From contig CALRFZ010000014.1 of NCBI GenBank assembly GCA_943357015.1, positions 1-20,182 of the forward strand: a DNA stretch of 20,182 nucleotides. The letters are read 5' to 3'. The stretch comes from Candidatus Staskawiczbacteria bacterium. GTDB lineage: Bacteria > Patescibacteriota > Minisyncoccia > Minisyncoccales > Staskawiczbacteraceae. Made by a program: the position numbers and the translations under genes. Positions 13,181 to 20,164 of the stretch are shown here, one piece after another. Each line of letters opens with the position of its first letter. Position 1 is the first letter of the stretch. The notes beneath the pieces were generated by a model. The model ran no database searches, was not told the origin of the DNA, and worked only from the letters and a program-made list of their open reading frames with translations.

Positions 13181-14143
13181 GTGAACTCTTATTTTTTTGT
13201 AGCGGTTTTTATCTTTTGTTGTTTTATACTTTCATGGCTAAGTTCTCAGTTAGTCACATCGCTGGTCTTGGTAGCAAAGTATTTACGTTGGCGTGAATTT
13301 ATCATCGCCTTTTTTGTTATGGCAATGGCCGCATCTTTGCCTAATTTTTTTATTGATCTTAGCGCGGCTTTACGCGGAATGCCAGAGTTAGCCTTTGGTG
13401 ATATTGTTGGTGGGAATTTGGTGGATTTAACTTTGGTTTTGGCAGTAGCTGTATTTTTTAGTAAAAATGGTCTTTCAGCTGAATCAGAAATGGTTCAAAA
13501 AAGTGCTATGTTTACGGCTGTGATTGCTCTTTTGCCGTTATTGTTGGTGGTTGACGGTAGGCTTGGCAGGTTTGATGGAATTATTTTGATTACAGCATTT
13601 ATTTTGTATAGTTTTTGGATTTTTTCTAAAAAGGAGCATTTTAAAAAGGTTTATCGTCACCATGGACAAAATATAATTTATGGATTTAAAAGTTTTTTAG
13701 TTAATCTTGTTAAAATTGGGGGATTAACGGCATTGCTTTTGGTGGTTTCACATGTTATTATAAATTCTGCTCAATTTTTTTCCGATACTTTTGGTATTTC
13801 TCTTGCCTTGGTGGGTATTTTAATCGTCGGGCTTGGTAATTGTTTTCCCGAGCTTTATTTTTCGGTTATCTCCGCTAGAAATGACCAAAATTGGCTGGTG
13901 CTCGGAGATATTATGGGGTCGGTAATTATTGTGGCAACCTTGGTACTTGGAGTAATTGCTTTGATTAGTCCTTTTAAAATTAATGATTTTTCTCCATTTT
14001 TTACCGCTATGGTTTTTCTAGTCATTTCTGCTGTAGTTTCTTTGTATTTTATTTGGTCAGGTAAAAAAATTATTAAAAAAGAAGGTTTATTTTTGTTGTT
14101 TATTTATATAATTTTTATTTTAGTAGAAATATTTATTCAATAG
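13181..14143 (+). CDS. CaCA-family sodium/calcium exchanger-like protein with altered alpha-1 repeat
   Basis: 320 aa, start GTG 13181, ten predicted TM helices in two halves. Alpha-1: AMAASLPNFFIDLSAALRG, then GDIVGGNLVD (about 50-82). Alpha-2: GLGNCFPELYFSVISARN, then GDIMGSVIIVATL (about 217-254). The two inverted halves are the hallmark of YrbG/NCX-like exchangers that swap Na+ or H+ for Ca2+. Alpha-2 keeps the ion-binding Glu (E224 in FPEL), but alpha-1 has Asn55 (LPNF) where family members have Glu. The ion specificity or stoichiometry may therefore differ. The stop codon is the first base triplet of a large inverted repeat. Confidence 0.85.
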   Translation: MNSYFFVAVFIFCCFILSWLSSQLVTSLVLVAKYLRWREFIIAFFVMAMAASLPNFFIDLSAALRGMPELAFGDIVGGNLVDLTLVLAVAVFFSKNGLSAESEMVQKSAMFTAVIALLPLLLVVDGRLGRFDGIILITAFILYSFWIFSKKEHFKKVYRHHGQNIIYGFKSFLVNLVKIGGLTALLLVVSHVIINSAQFFSDTFGISLALVGILIVGLGNCFPELYFSVISARNDQNWLVLGDIMGSVIIVATLVLGVIALISPFKINDFSPFFTAMVFLVISAVVSLYFIWSGKKIIKKEGLFLLFIYIIFILVEIFIQ

Positions 14144-14204
14144 ATCTGCTGATTAAAGGTTTCCCTTATTGCTGATTATTGGAAAATTTTAATTAGCAGA
14201 TCTA
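14141..14204. repeat. Large inverted repeat after the exchanger gene
   Basis: TAGATCTGCT then GATTAAA (14141-14157) is complementary to the right arm ending AGCAGATCTA (14188-14204), with 16 of 17 positions pairing. TTTCCC and GGAAAA inside can extend the fold. No clean T-run follows, so it may be a terminator, a 3'-end stabiliser or a short inserted element. The spacer 14205-14438 (kup leader) otherwise shows AT-rich sequence without a clear promoter. Confidence 0.7.
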
Positions 14205-14438
14205 ATATATTTTGGAATGATCATAAAATTTACTTTTTTTAGTATCGCTTGTAAGTAATTTCCTGCTGTAATAGCAATATTTCAACTTTGGGTGCGTTGT
14301 ATTTTATTGGATTGCCTTTGGGGCAAATCTCTAAATTCTATCACATTTTGGTTAAGAAGTATTTCTATTTCGCAATGGAAATCTTTATATAGTAGATCTA
14401 TTTTAAACGTTATTTTTGCGACCGTTCTAATAAAAAAT

Positions 14439-16496
14439 ATGCACGATTCTGAAGTAAAAAATCAGGGCAGTATTATGGCGTTTTTAGGAATGACCTTGGG
14501 GGCGCTTGGTATTGTTTATGGTGATATTGGTACTTCACCACTTTATGCCATTAACGAGTTGTTTTTTGGTCATGGTAACACAGCGGTTACCGTGCCGAAT
14601 GTTTACGGCGCTATTAGTTTGGTAGTTTGGGCTTTAAGCTTGGTAATTACAATCAAATATATTTCTTTTGTGTTGCGGGCTGACTTTAAAGGTGAAGGTG
14701 GGGTTTTTTCACTTTTTAGTATTTTGAAAGAATCAGAAACAAAGCGCAAGGTGATGATTGCGGTTTTAATTTTAGCTGCTGGTTTACTTTTTGGTGAAGG
14801 TATTATTACGCCTGCAATTTCTGTGCTTTCAGCGGTAGAGGGTTTAAATGTAATTAACCCTGCTTTTGGAACCTTTATCATTCCAATCACAATTGGTATT
14901 TTAACCTTACTTTTTATGTTCCAACGTTGGGGAACGAAAAAAATTGGTAAAGTCTTTGGACCCGTTATGTTGATTTGGTTCTCTACAATTGCGGTTTTGG
15001 GAATTATGCAAATAACAAATCATCCAGAAATTTTATTTGCATTAAATCCTTATTATGGTTTAAAGTTTGTTTTAGGTCTTGGGATTTTTCGCACAATGGT
15101 GGTATTGGGTTCGGTGGTATTGGTTATTACAGGTGGAGAGGCGCTTTTTGCCGATCTTGGACATTTTGGAATTAAGCCAATTCGATTCGGCTGGATTTTT
15201 ATGGTTTACCCCGCGCTTTTATTAAACTATTTTGGACAGGGGGCATTTTTACTGGGCAGGGTTGGCGGTGGTTCAACCAATATATTTTATGGTATGGTGC
15301 CAACATTGTTTCTTTACCCAATGATAATTTTAGCCACATTGGCAACTATTATTGCCAGTCAAGCCTTAATTACCGGTGTTTTTTCCTTGATATCTCAAGC
15401 TATGGTTATTGGTTTAGTTCCAAGGCTTTATGTGCGTCACACTAACGCCAAGCAACACGGTCAAATTTATATTAGTGCCGTAAATTGGATTTTATACGCT
15501 TTTTGCATTGAATTGGTGTTAATTTTTAAAACTAGCGCGGGGTTGGCAGCGGCCTATGGTTTAGCGGTTTCGGGAGTGATGCTTTCTACTTCTTTGGCTA
15601 TGATGCCAATTGCTATTGAATATTGGCGCTGGACTCCATGGAAGGTTTATCTTTTATTTGGTAGTTTTGCTCTGATTGATTTTGTTTTTCTTTCTTCCAA
15701 TGCTTTAAAGTTTTTAGATGGTGGATATGTGCCAGTTATGCTTGGGGTGACTAATTTTATTATTATGAATATTTGGCTTTGGGGCAGATCTTTGGTTTTG
15801 GGTGCCTATTCAAGATACACGGATAATCGAAACGTTCGCTGGTTATGTAATTTAAAAAAATTGCTAACTGAAAGCAAGGGTTACTTGCATAGCGGTTACA
15901 ATGGTCAACTTCTAGTAGAATCTGACCGAGTAATGGTTTTTATTGTGCCAGACCCAATATTTTCAGATCAAGACAGAATTCCTGTTTCTTTACGAATTTA
16001 TATGAAGCGCACTGGTTCTTTGCCAAAACACTTGATTTTTTTGCACGTGGATGAGAAAAAAATACCCTATGTGGCAACCGAAAATCGTTTTCATATTAAT
16101 TCATTGGGTAATGATATATTTTCAGTTAAAAGTAGTATTGGTTTTATGGAAAAACCCGATGTGCGTCAATTGCTTGTGGAATTAAATCCTAATAATACCA
16201 TTGCGCCAGATTTGGATAAATCAGTTATTATTGTAGATAGAGAGCAATTTTTTATAGACAAAAATGCCTCTTGGTATCTTAGAGTTCAGGCTGCCATATT
16301 TAGATTGACCTTAAAATTTGGTGTGCGTACTCATAAATATCTTGGCTTAAGCACCGAAGACGGATTGTTTGAAATTGAAGTGCCAATTCATATTGGTAGA
16401 AATGGAGCGGGTATTACTCATCCAGAATTTGATTTGCATTATATGAAAACCGCTGAAGAAGAGATAGTAGAGGAGTTGGCAAAAAACCCAGCATAA
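14439..16496 (+). CDS. kup: Low-affinity potassium transporter Kup
   Basis: 685 aa from ATG 14439. An open frame extends up to GTG 14292, but the 49 extra residues are not Kup-like, so the later start is preferred. Signatures: YGDIGTSPLYA (27-37), GEGGVFSLFSIL, FGEGIITPAISVLSAVEGL, GGEALFADLGHFG, then about twelve TM helices to near residue 450, and a C-terminal cytosolic domain (ESDRVMVFIVPDP, IFLHVDEKKIPYV) of about 200 residues. Kup takes up K+ with H+. The sequence shows no riboswitch I could recognise. A terminator follows directly. Confidence 0.95.
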   Translation: MHDSEVKNQGSIMAFLGMTLGALGIVYGDIGTSPLYAINELFFGHGNTAVTVPNVYGAISLVVWALSLVITIKYISFVLRADFKGEGGVFSLFSILKESETKRKVMIAVLILAAGLLFGEGIITPAISVLSAVEGLNVINPAFGTFIIPITIGILTLLFMFQRWGTKKIGKVFGPVMLIWFSTIAVLGIMQITNHPEILFALNPYYGLKFVLGLGIFRTMVVLGSVVLVITGGEALFADLGHFGIKPIRFGWIFMVYPALLLNYFGQGAFLLGRVGGGSTNIFYGMVPTLFLYPMIILATLATIIASQALITGVFSLISQAMVIGLVPRLYVRHTNAKQHGQIYISAVNWILYAFCIELVLIFKTSAGLAAAYGLAVSGVMLSTSLAMMPIAIEYWRWTPWKVYLLFGSFALIDFVFLSSNALKFLDGGYVPVMLGVTNFIIMNIWLWGRSLVLGAYSRYTDNRNVRWLCNLKKLLTESKGYLHSGYNGQLLVESDRVMVFIVPDPIFSDQDRIPVSLRIYMKRTGSLPKHLIFLHVDEKKIPYVATENRFHINSLGNDIFSVKSSIGFMEKPDVRQLLVELNPNNTIAPDLDKSVIIVDREQFFIDKNASWYLRVQAAIFRLTLKFGVRTHKYLGLSTEDGLFEIEVPIHIGRNGAGITHPEFDLHYMKTAEEEIVEELAKNPA

Positions 16497-16507
16497 AGAT
16501 AACTTTA

Positions 16508-16539
16508 AAGCCTTGCATTAGATTTAGCAGGGCTTTTTT
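16508..16539 (+). terminator. Terminator after kup
   Basis: AAGCCTTGC (16508-16516) pairs with GCAGGGCTT (16527-16535), with one G-T pair, followed by a T-run. Confidence 0.88.
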
Positions 16540-16599
16540 GTTTAAAAAAAATGTGATAGATTTAAGTTAGTTATTGGACAAATTTATGCGTAAAAATAT

Positions 16600-17731
16600 A
16601 TGACTGATTCTATTTTAGATTTAAAAGATTTAGAAGCAAGGGTCCATTTTTTAGTGGACCGACTTTGATGTAGATGCTAAAGAGCAAGAAATAAAAAATT
16701 TAGAATCGCAAATGCAATCACCTGATTTTTGGAATGACCAGCAAAATGCGACCAAGATAAGTCAGCAGGTGGCAAAATTAAAAGAAGAGGTGTTGATTAT
16801 AGATTTAATTAAAAAAGAATTGCAGGATATTCAAGAATTAAGTGGTCTAGATTCAGGCCAGCAAGAACTGCAAAAATTCTACCTGCAATTACAAAAAAGA
16901 GTTACAGAGGAGGAAGTTAAAATTTTCTTATCGGGAAAATATGATAAGCATAATGCCATTTTAGAAATATTTTCTGGCGCTGGCGGTCAGGACGCTCAGG
17001 ATTGGGCGACTATTTTATTGAGAATGTATCAAAGGTATTGTGCGACAAAAGGGTTTAAGATTTCTATTTTGCATCAATCCTTTGGCGATGGTGGCGGGCC
17101 AGATGGACGAATTGGAACTAAATCTGTCACAATGGAAATAAAGGGAAAATATGCTTATGGATTTTTAAAAAAAGAAGCTGGGGTACACAGATTGGTTAGG
17201 CTTTCACCATTTAATTCGCAAAAACTGCGCCATACTTCCTTTGCCTTAGTTGAATTAATGCCAGAAATTGAAGAAAATATGGAATTTGAAATTAAGCCAG
17301 AGGAACTGAGAATTGATACCTTTAGAGCTTCGGGTCCGGGTGGGCAACACGTTAATAAAACTGAATCAGCTATACGTATTACACATTTACCAACTGGAAT
17401 TTCTGTAGCCTCACAAAGCGAAAGATCGCAGGGTCGCAATAAAGAATATGCGATGAAAATTTTGTATTCTAAACTATATCAATTAAAAGAACAGCAACAT
17501 AAAACAGAGTTAAGGGAAATAAAGGCCACCCAAGAAGAGTCTGGGCGAGCCTCGCCTCTTGGCGGGGGGATGCTTTCTGCTTCGTGGGGTAACCAAATTA
17601 GAAGTTATGTTTTGCATCCCTACCAAATGGTCAAGGATTTACGAACCCAGTTTGAAACATCGGATACTCAAGGAGTGTTAGATGGCAATCTTGAAGATTT
17701 TATTAACGCGGAATTAAAAATGTCAGAATAG
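16600..17731 (+). CDS. prfB: Peptide chain release factor 2, with programmed +1 frameshift
   Basis: Two frames joined: 16600-16665 and 16667-17731, skipping T at 16666, give 376 aa. The zero frame starts ATG 16600 (MTDSILDLKDLEARVHFLVDRL) and hits CTT TGA at 16663-16668; the +1 frame continues DVDAKEQEIKNLESQMQSPDFWND, the normal RF2 N-terminal domain. SPF at 202-204 (the tripeptide that reads UGA/UAA) and GPGGQHVNKTESA with GGQ at 247-249 (peptidyl-tRNA hydrolysis) are present, so the protein is a functional-looking RF2. Low RF2 leaves the UGA unread and allows the shift, giving autoregulation. ftsE starts 2 bp after the stop. Confidence 0.95.
16663..16669 (+). promoter_or_regulatory. RF2 programmed +1 frameshift site (CTT TGA T)
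   Basis: The slippery codon CTT followed by in-frame TGA is identical to the classic prfB recoding heptamer core. The upstream bases GTGGACCGA contain only a weak SD-like GTGGA instead of the AGGGGG found in E. coli, and the base after TGA is T rather than C. Confidence 0.93.
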
Positions 17732-17733
17732 AT

Positions 17734-18420
17734 ATGAATATTATAAAATTTGAAAATGTTACCAAAATATACGAGCTTGATAATGTTATTTTGCAAGACA
17801 TTTCTTTTGAAATACAAGAAGGTGAATTTGTTTCTATTGTGGGAAAATCTGGCGCTGGCAAAACTACGCTTATTCGTTTAATTTTAGGTTTGGAAAAACC
17901 GACTTCGGGAAATATTTTTTTTAATGAAATTAATATTGGGCAAATGCAAAGTTCACATCTTTCGCAAATGCGTCGGAGAATTGGGGGTATTTATCAAGAT
18001 TATAAATTGTTGTCGGCCAAAACCGTGTATGAAAATGTCGCCTATATTATGGAAATCGAAGGCAAGGCTAACGAGGAAATTGTCCGCGACGTGCCAAAAG
18101 TTTTAGAAGCGATTGGTTTGAGTCAAAAAATAAATAACTTTCCGCATGAACTTTCGGGTGGGGAACAGCAAAGGTTGGCTGTAGCAAGGGCCTTGGTAAA
18201 TTATCCAGATGTTATTATCGCCGACGAACCCACGGGAAACTTGGATCCTTATAATACTTTTGAAGTTATTGCGCTTTTGGAAAAAATTAATAAAACCGGC
18301 AAGACAGTAATTTTATCAACCCACGATAGAGAAATTATCAATAAATTAGGTAAGCGAGTAATTACCATAGAAGACGGAAAAATTATTCGCGATGAAGTCA
18401 AAGGTAGATTTATAATTTAA
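17734..18420 (+). CDS. ftsE: Cell division ATP-binding protein FtsE
   Basis: 228 aa, complete. Walker A GKSGAGKTT (37-45), Q-loop IYQDYKLL (Gln88), ABC signature LSGGEQQRLAVARAL (140-154), Walker B VIIADEPTGNLD (160-171), and H-loop STHDRE. FtsE hydrolyses ATP with FtsX in the membrane and controls cell-wall hydrolases at the septum. It starts 2 bp after the prfB stop, so it is co-transcribed. The order prfB-ftsE-ftsX is common in many bacteria. Confidence 0.96.
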   Translation: MNIIKFENVTKIYELDNVILQDISFEIQEGEFVSIVGKSGAGKTTLIRLILGLEKPTSGNIFFNEINIGQMQSSHLSQMRRRIGGIYQDYKLLSAKTVYENVAYIMEIEGKANEEIVRDVPKVLEAIGLSQKINNFPHELSGGEQQRLAVARALVNYPDVIIADEPTGNLDPYNTFEVIALLEKINKTGKTVILSTHDREIINKLGKRVITIEDGKIIRDEVKGRFII

Positions 18421-18443
18421 TGGCTATAGATTGGTTTTATGGC

Positions 18444-18497
18444 TTAGTGAAAAAAATATTCACTAAACCCTAGCCCCTAGACGCTAAACCCTAACAC
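18444..18497. repeat. Hairpin plus telomere-like CTAAACC heptamer array between ftsE and ftsX
   Basis: TTAGTGAA (18444-18451) pairs with TTCACTAA (18459-18466). Overlapping it, five 7-nt units run from 18463 to 18497, with CTAAACC at 18463 and again at 18484; the other units are variants beginning CTA. The array ends 5 bp before the ftsX start codon, and there is no ribosome binding site. Confidence 0.75.
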
Positions 18498-18502
18498 AAT
18501 CA

Positions 18503-19417
18503 ATGTTTACAAATTTTAAAAGAGTTTTTAATTTTGCTTTGGCAGATTTTTATCGCAATAAAGGTATATCCATTGCCACGATTTTTGTTTTAATTATTAC
18601 AATTGCTTTGGTAACTGGACTTTTTTATGTTTACGGCGCTGGAAATTTTATTATTTTGCAAGTACAAAATAAAATTGATATTACCGCTTACTTTAAAGCC
18701 GATACTTCAGAGCAAGAAATTTTGGATGTCAAAGATCAGTTGTTAAAAAGTTTGCAAAATGTCACAAGTGTCAAATATGTGTCAAAGGAACAGGCTTTGG
18801 TAAATTTTACGCAAAGACATAAAGATAATTCAGTGTTTTCTCAGGCGTTAGAACAGGTTGGTGATAATCCTTTTTTACCTTCCTTAAACATTACTACCAA
18901 TGGGTTGTCTATGCAGTATGAGCAAGTGGCTAAAATTTTGCAAAGTGATAATTTTAGCAATCTGATTGAAAAGGTTGATTTTTCCGAAAAAAAAGATACC
19001 ATAGACAAGGTGTTCTCTATTATGTCTAACATCACAAAATTTGGTTTGGGTTTAGCTTTGATTTTGGTTATAGTTGCCTTATTGGTTGTATTTAACACTA
19101 TTAAATTGGCGATTGAAAATTCCAAAGAAGAAATTAGTACCATGAGAATTGTTGGGGCATCAAGTTGGTTTGTACGCGCGCCGTTTATTATTCAGGGGGC
19201 ATTGTTTGGGAGCATATCATTTGTAATATGTTTGGTGGCGACTATTTTGTTATCTTACTTTTTGTCTTCAGGTTTTGCTTTAGTAACTGGCGGGTTTAAT
19301 TTGTGGGATTATTTGATTGGAAATTTATGGTTAATTATTTTGATTCAGGCCGGATTTGGAATTGGTTTTGGAATAGTCACCAGTTTTATAGTAGTGCAGA
19401 AATATTTAAAGATATAG
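18503..19417 (+). CDS. ftsX: Cell division protein FtsX
   Basis: 304 aa. TM1 about 22-45, a periplasmic-type domain (about 46-170, including ITAYFKADTSEQEILDVKDQLL and VKYVSKEQALVNF, both typical of FtsX), then TM2 (about 178-200), the cytosolic loop IENSKEEISTMRIVGASSWFVRAPFIIQG, TM3 and TM4. Partner of FtsE; it transmits ATP hydrolysis to an extracytoplasmic peptidoglycan hydrolase. Unlike many ftsEX pairs, the genes do not overlap: 82 bp with a hairpin and heptamers separate them. Confidence 0.95.
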   Translation: MFTNFKRVFNFALADFYRNKGISIATIFVLIITIALVTGLFYVYGAGNFIILQVQNKIDITAYFKADTSEQEILDVKDQLLKSLQNVTSVKYVSKEQALVNFTQRHKDNSVFSQALEQVGDNPFLPSLNITTNGLSMQYEQVAKILQSDNFSNLIEKVDFSEKKDTIDKVFSIMSNITKFGLGLALILVIVALLVVFNTIKLAIENSKEEISTMRIVGASSWFVRAPFIIQGALFGSISFVICLVATILLSYFLSSGFALVTGGFNLWDYLIGNLWLIILIQAGFGIGFGIVTSFIVVQKYLKI

Positions 19418-19429
19418 TTTGTGTTTAAC

Positions 19430-19498
19430 AGTTGGTAGTGAGTAGCTTTGTTATAATTTATAGGTTAGTGTTAGAAGTCAGCAGTTAGTATTTATAAT
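19430..19498. repeat. Degenerate heptamer array before the tRNA-Gln region
   Basis: About ten 7-nt units in constant register, starting AGTTGGT and AGTGAGT and including TTATAAT at 19451. The array ends exactly where the tRNA-Gln-like sequence begins. TATAAT at 19452-19457 could serve as a -10 for the tRNA region, without a well-spaced -35. Confidence 0.55.
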
Positions 19499-19530
19499 TG
19501 CGGGATCGTCTAATGGTAGGACAACAGATT

Positions 19531-19549
19531 ACCGCCAGAGGCGGACAGG
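19531..19549. repeat. GC-rich palindromic insert in the anticodon loop
   Basis: CCGCC-AGA-GGCGG (19532-19544) is a tight hairpin; ACAGG follows to the resumption of tRNA sequence at 19550. It is an inverted copy of the palindrome at 19587-19601: the 15-nt cores pair along their entire length with one G-T wobble. Confidence 0.8.
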
Positions 19550-19571
19550 CTGGATCTGTTTATCTAGGTTC

Positions 19572-19601
19572 CTCGCCTGAAGCGAGTCCGCCTTTGGCGG
19601 A
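19572..19601. repeat. Double palindromic insert in the T-loop
   Basis: Two adjacent hairpins: CTCGC/GCGAG (19572-19576, 19582-19586) and TCCGCC-TTT-GGCGGA (19587-19601). They lie between TTC and GAAT of the tRNA T-loop. The second is related to the insert in the anticodon loop, in inverted orientation. Confidence 0.8.
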
Positions 19602-19615
19602 GAATTAATCACATT

Positions 19616-19867
19616 ATGGAAACTTTTATTTATGTTATCAAAAGTTTAACTTACGATAATAGATATGTGGGAGTTACTGAAAATATAGAAAGAAGGCTAC
19701 TGGAACATAATAGCGGAAAATGTCGCTACACAAAAGGAAGAATTCCATGGAAAGTAATATATACTGAAAAATATTCAAGTCTTGGAGAAGCTAGAAAAAG
19801 AGAGATATTTTTAAAATCAGGACAAGGAAGAAAGTATTTGAATTCTATTTTTGTTTATAATTATTAG
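19616..19867 (+). CDS. Stand-alone GIY-YIG endonuclease-like protein
   Basis: 83 aa. IYV (5-7) and YVG (17-19) are the two GIY-YIG strands, followed by the helix with R26/R27 (NIERRLLEHNSGK), YTKGRIPWKVIYTEKY, and ARKREIFLKSGQGRKYL with the likely catalytic Glu63. It has the length of UPF0213/YhbQ-like minimal domains with no DNA-recognition domain. It is expected to cut DNA with a metal ion. The gene sits between a broken and an intact copy of tRNA-Gln and behind palindromic repeats, which suggests a mobile unit (inference). No Shine-Dalgarno. Confidence 0.88.
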   Translation: METFIYVIKSLTYDNRYVGVTENIERRLLEHNSGKCRYTKGRIPWKVIYTEKYSSLGEARKREIFLKSGQGRKYLNSIFVYNY

Positions 19868-19893
19868 TTACCAAATTAACGCTTTATTTGCAT

Positions 19894-19967
19894 TGCGGGA
19901 TCGTCTAATGGTAGGACAACAGATTCTGGATCTGTTTATCTAGGTTCGAATCCTAGTCCCGCAGCCA
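19894..19967 (+). tRNA. tRNA-Gln (anticodon CTG), CCA encoded
   Basis: Acceptor TGCGGGA/TCCCGCA (19894-19900, 19957-19963), D-arm GTC/GAC, anticodon stem ACAGA/TCTGT with loop TTCTGGA (anticodon CTG, reads CAG), T-arm CTAGG-TTCGAAT-CCTAG, discriminator G and genomic CCA (19965-19967). It starts with the same ATTGCGGGA sequence as the broken copy at 19497. No terminator T-run follows directly. Confidence 0.95.
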
Positions 19968-20016
19968 CAAATCAAAATCCGAACTTTTTTCCAAAACAAT
20001 ACGGATGATGACTAAT

Positions 20017-20137
20017 CCCGACCAGCGCCTCGCAGAGCCTCGGCGCTCCGCCCTCGCCCCATTCCGCCTTTCATTCTAATTTTTTTCGCGCGGGGATTCT
20101 TTTTGAATTGTATGGGCGGAAACGGGGCTCGGTCGGG
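20017..20137. repeat. GC-rich element with branched-fold potential
   Basis: The outer arms CCCGACC (20017-20023) and GGTCGGG (20131-20137) are perfectly complementary. Inside, AGCGCC (20024-20029) pairs with GGCGCT (20042-20047), and GCCCC-ATTCCGCC (20056-20068) pairs with GGCGGAA-CGGGGC (20115-20128) with one bulge. The centre is AT-rich with a TTTTTTT run and CGCGCGGGG. Its composition differs sharply from that of the window. No coding frame is convincing. It may be a structured RNA or a transposed repeat. Confidence 0.55.
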
Positions 20138-20164
20138 CTAGGGTCAATTACATACTAACATATC

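Larger units (their letters stand above)
19499..19606 (+). pseudogene. Interrupted, 3'-truncated tRNA-Gln copy
   Basis: Bases 19499-19530 and 19550-19571 are identical to the intact tRNA-Gln at 19894-19947: acceptor 5' strand, D-arm, 5' anticodon stem plus TT, then CTGGA, 3' anticodon stem, variable loop and 5' T-stem with TTC. A 19-nt palindromic insert (19531-19549) splits the anticodon loop just before CTG. A second 30-nt palindromic insert (19572-19601) follows the T-loop TTC, and after it GAAT, which is the tRNA's own continuation, resumes before homology stops. The 3' T-stem and acceptor strand are missing, so no functional tRNA can form. Confidence 0.88.

Noticed and set aside
14292..14438. 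49-residue N-terminal extension of Kup from GTG
   Set aside because: The extension has no Kup features; the conserved sequence begins after ATG 14439.
16712..17731. prfB as a 339-aa gene starting at the internal ATG
   Set aside because: The upstream CTT TGA frameshift site and conserved N-terminal residues in the preceding frames show a longer, recoded gene.
19499..19606. Intron-containing tRNA-Gln (group I or archaeal-type)
   Set aside because: The 3' T-stem and acceptor strand are absent, and the insert is a 19-nt palindrome, too small for a self-splicing intron.
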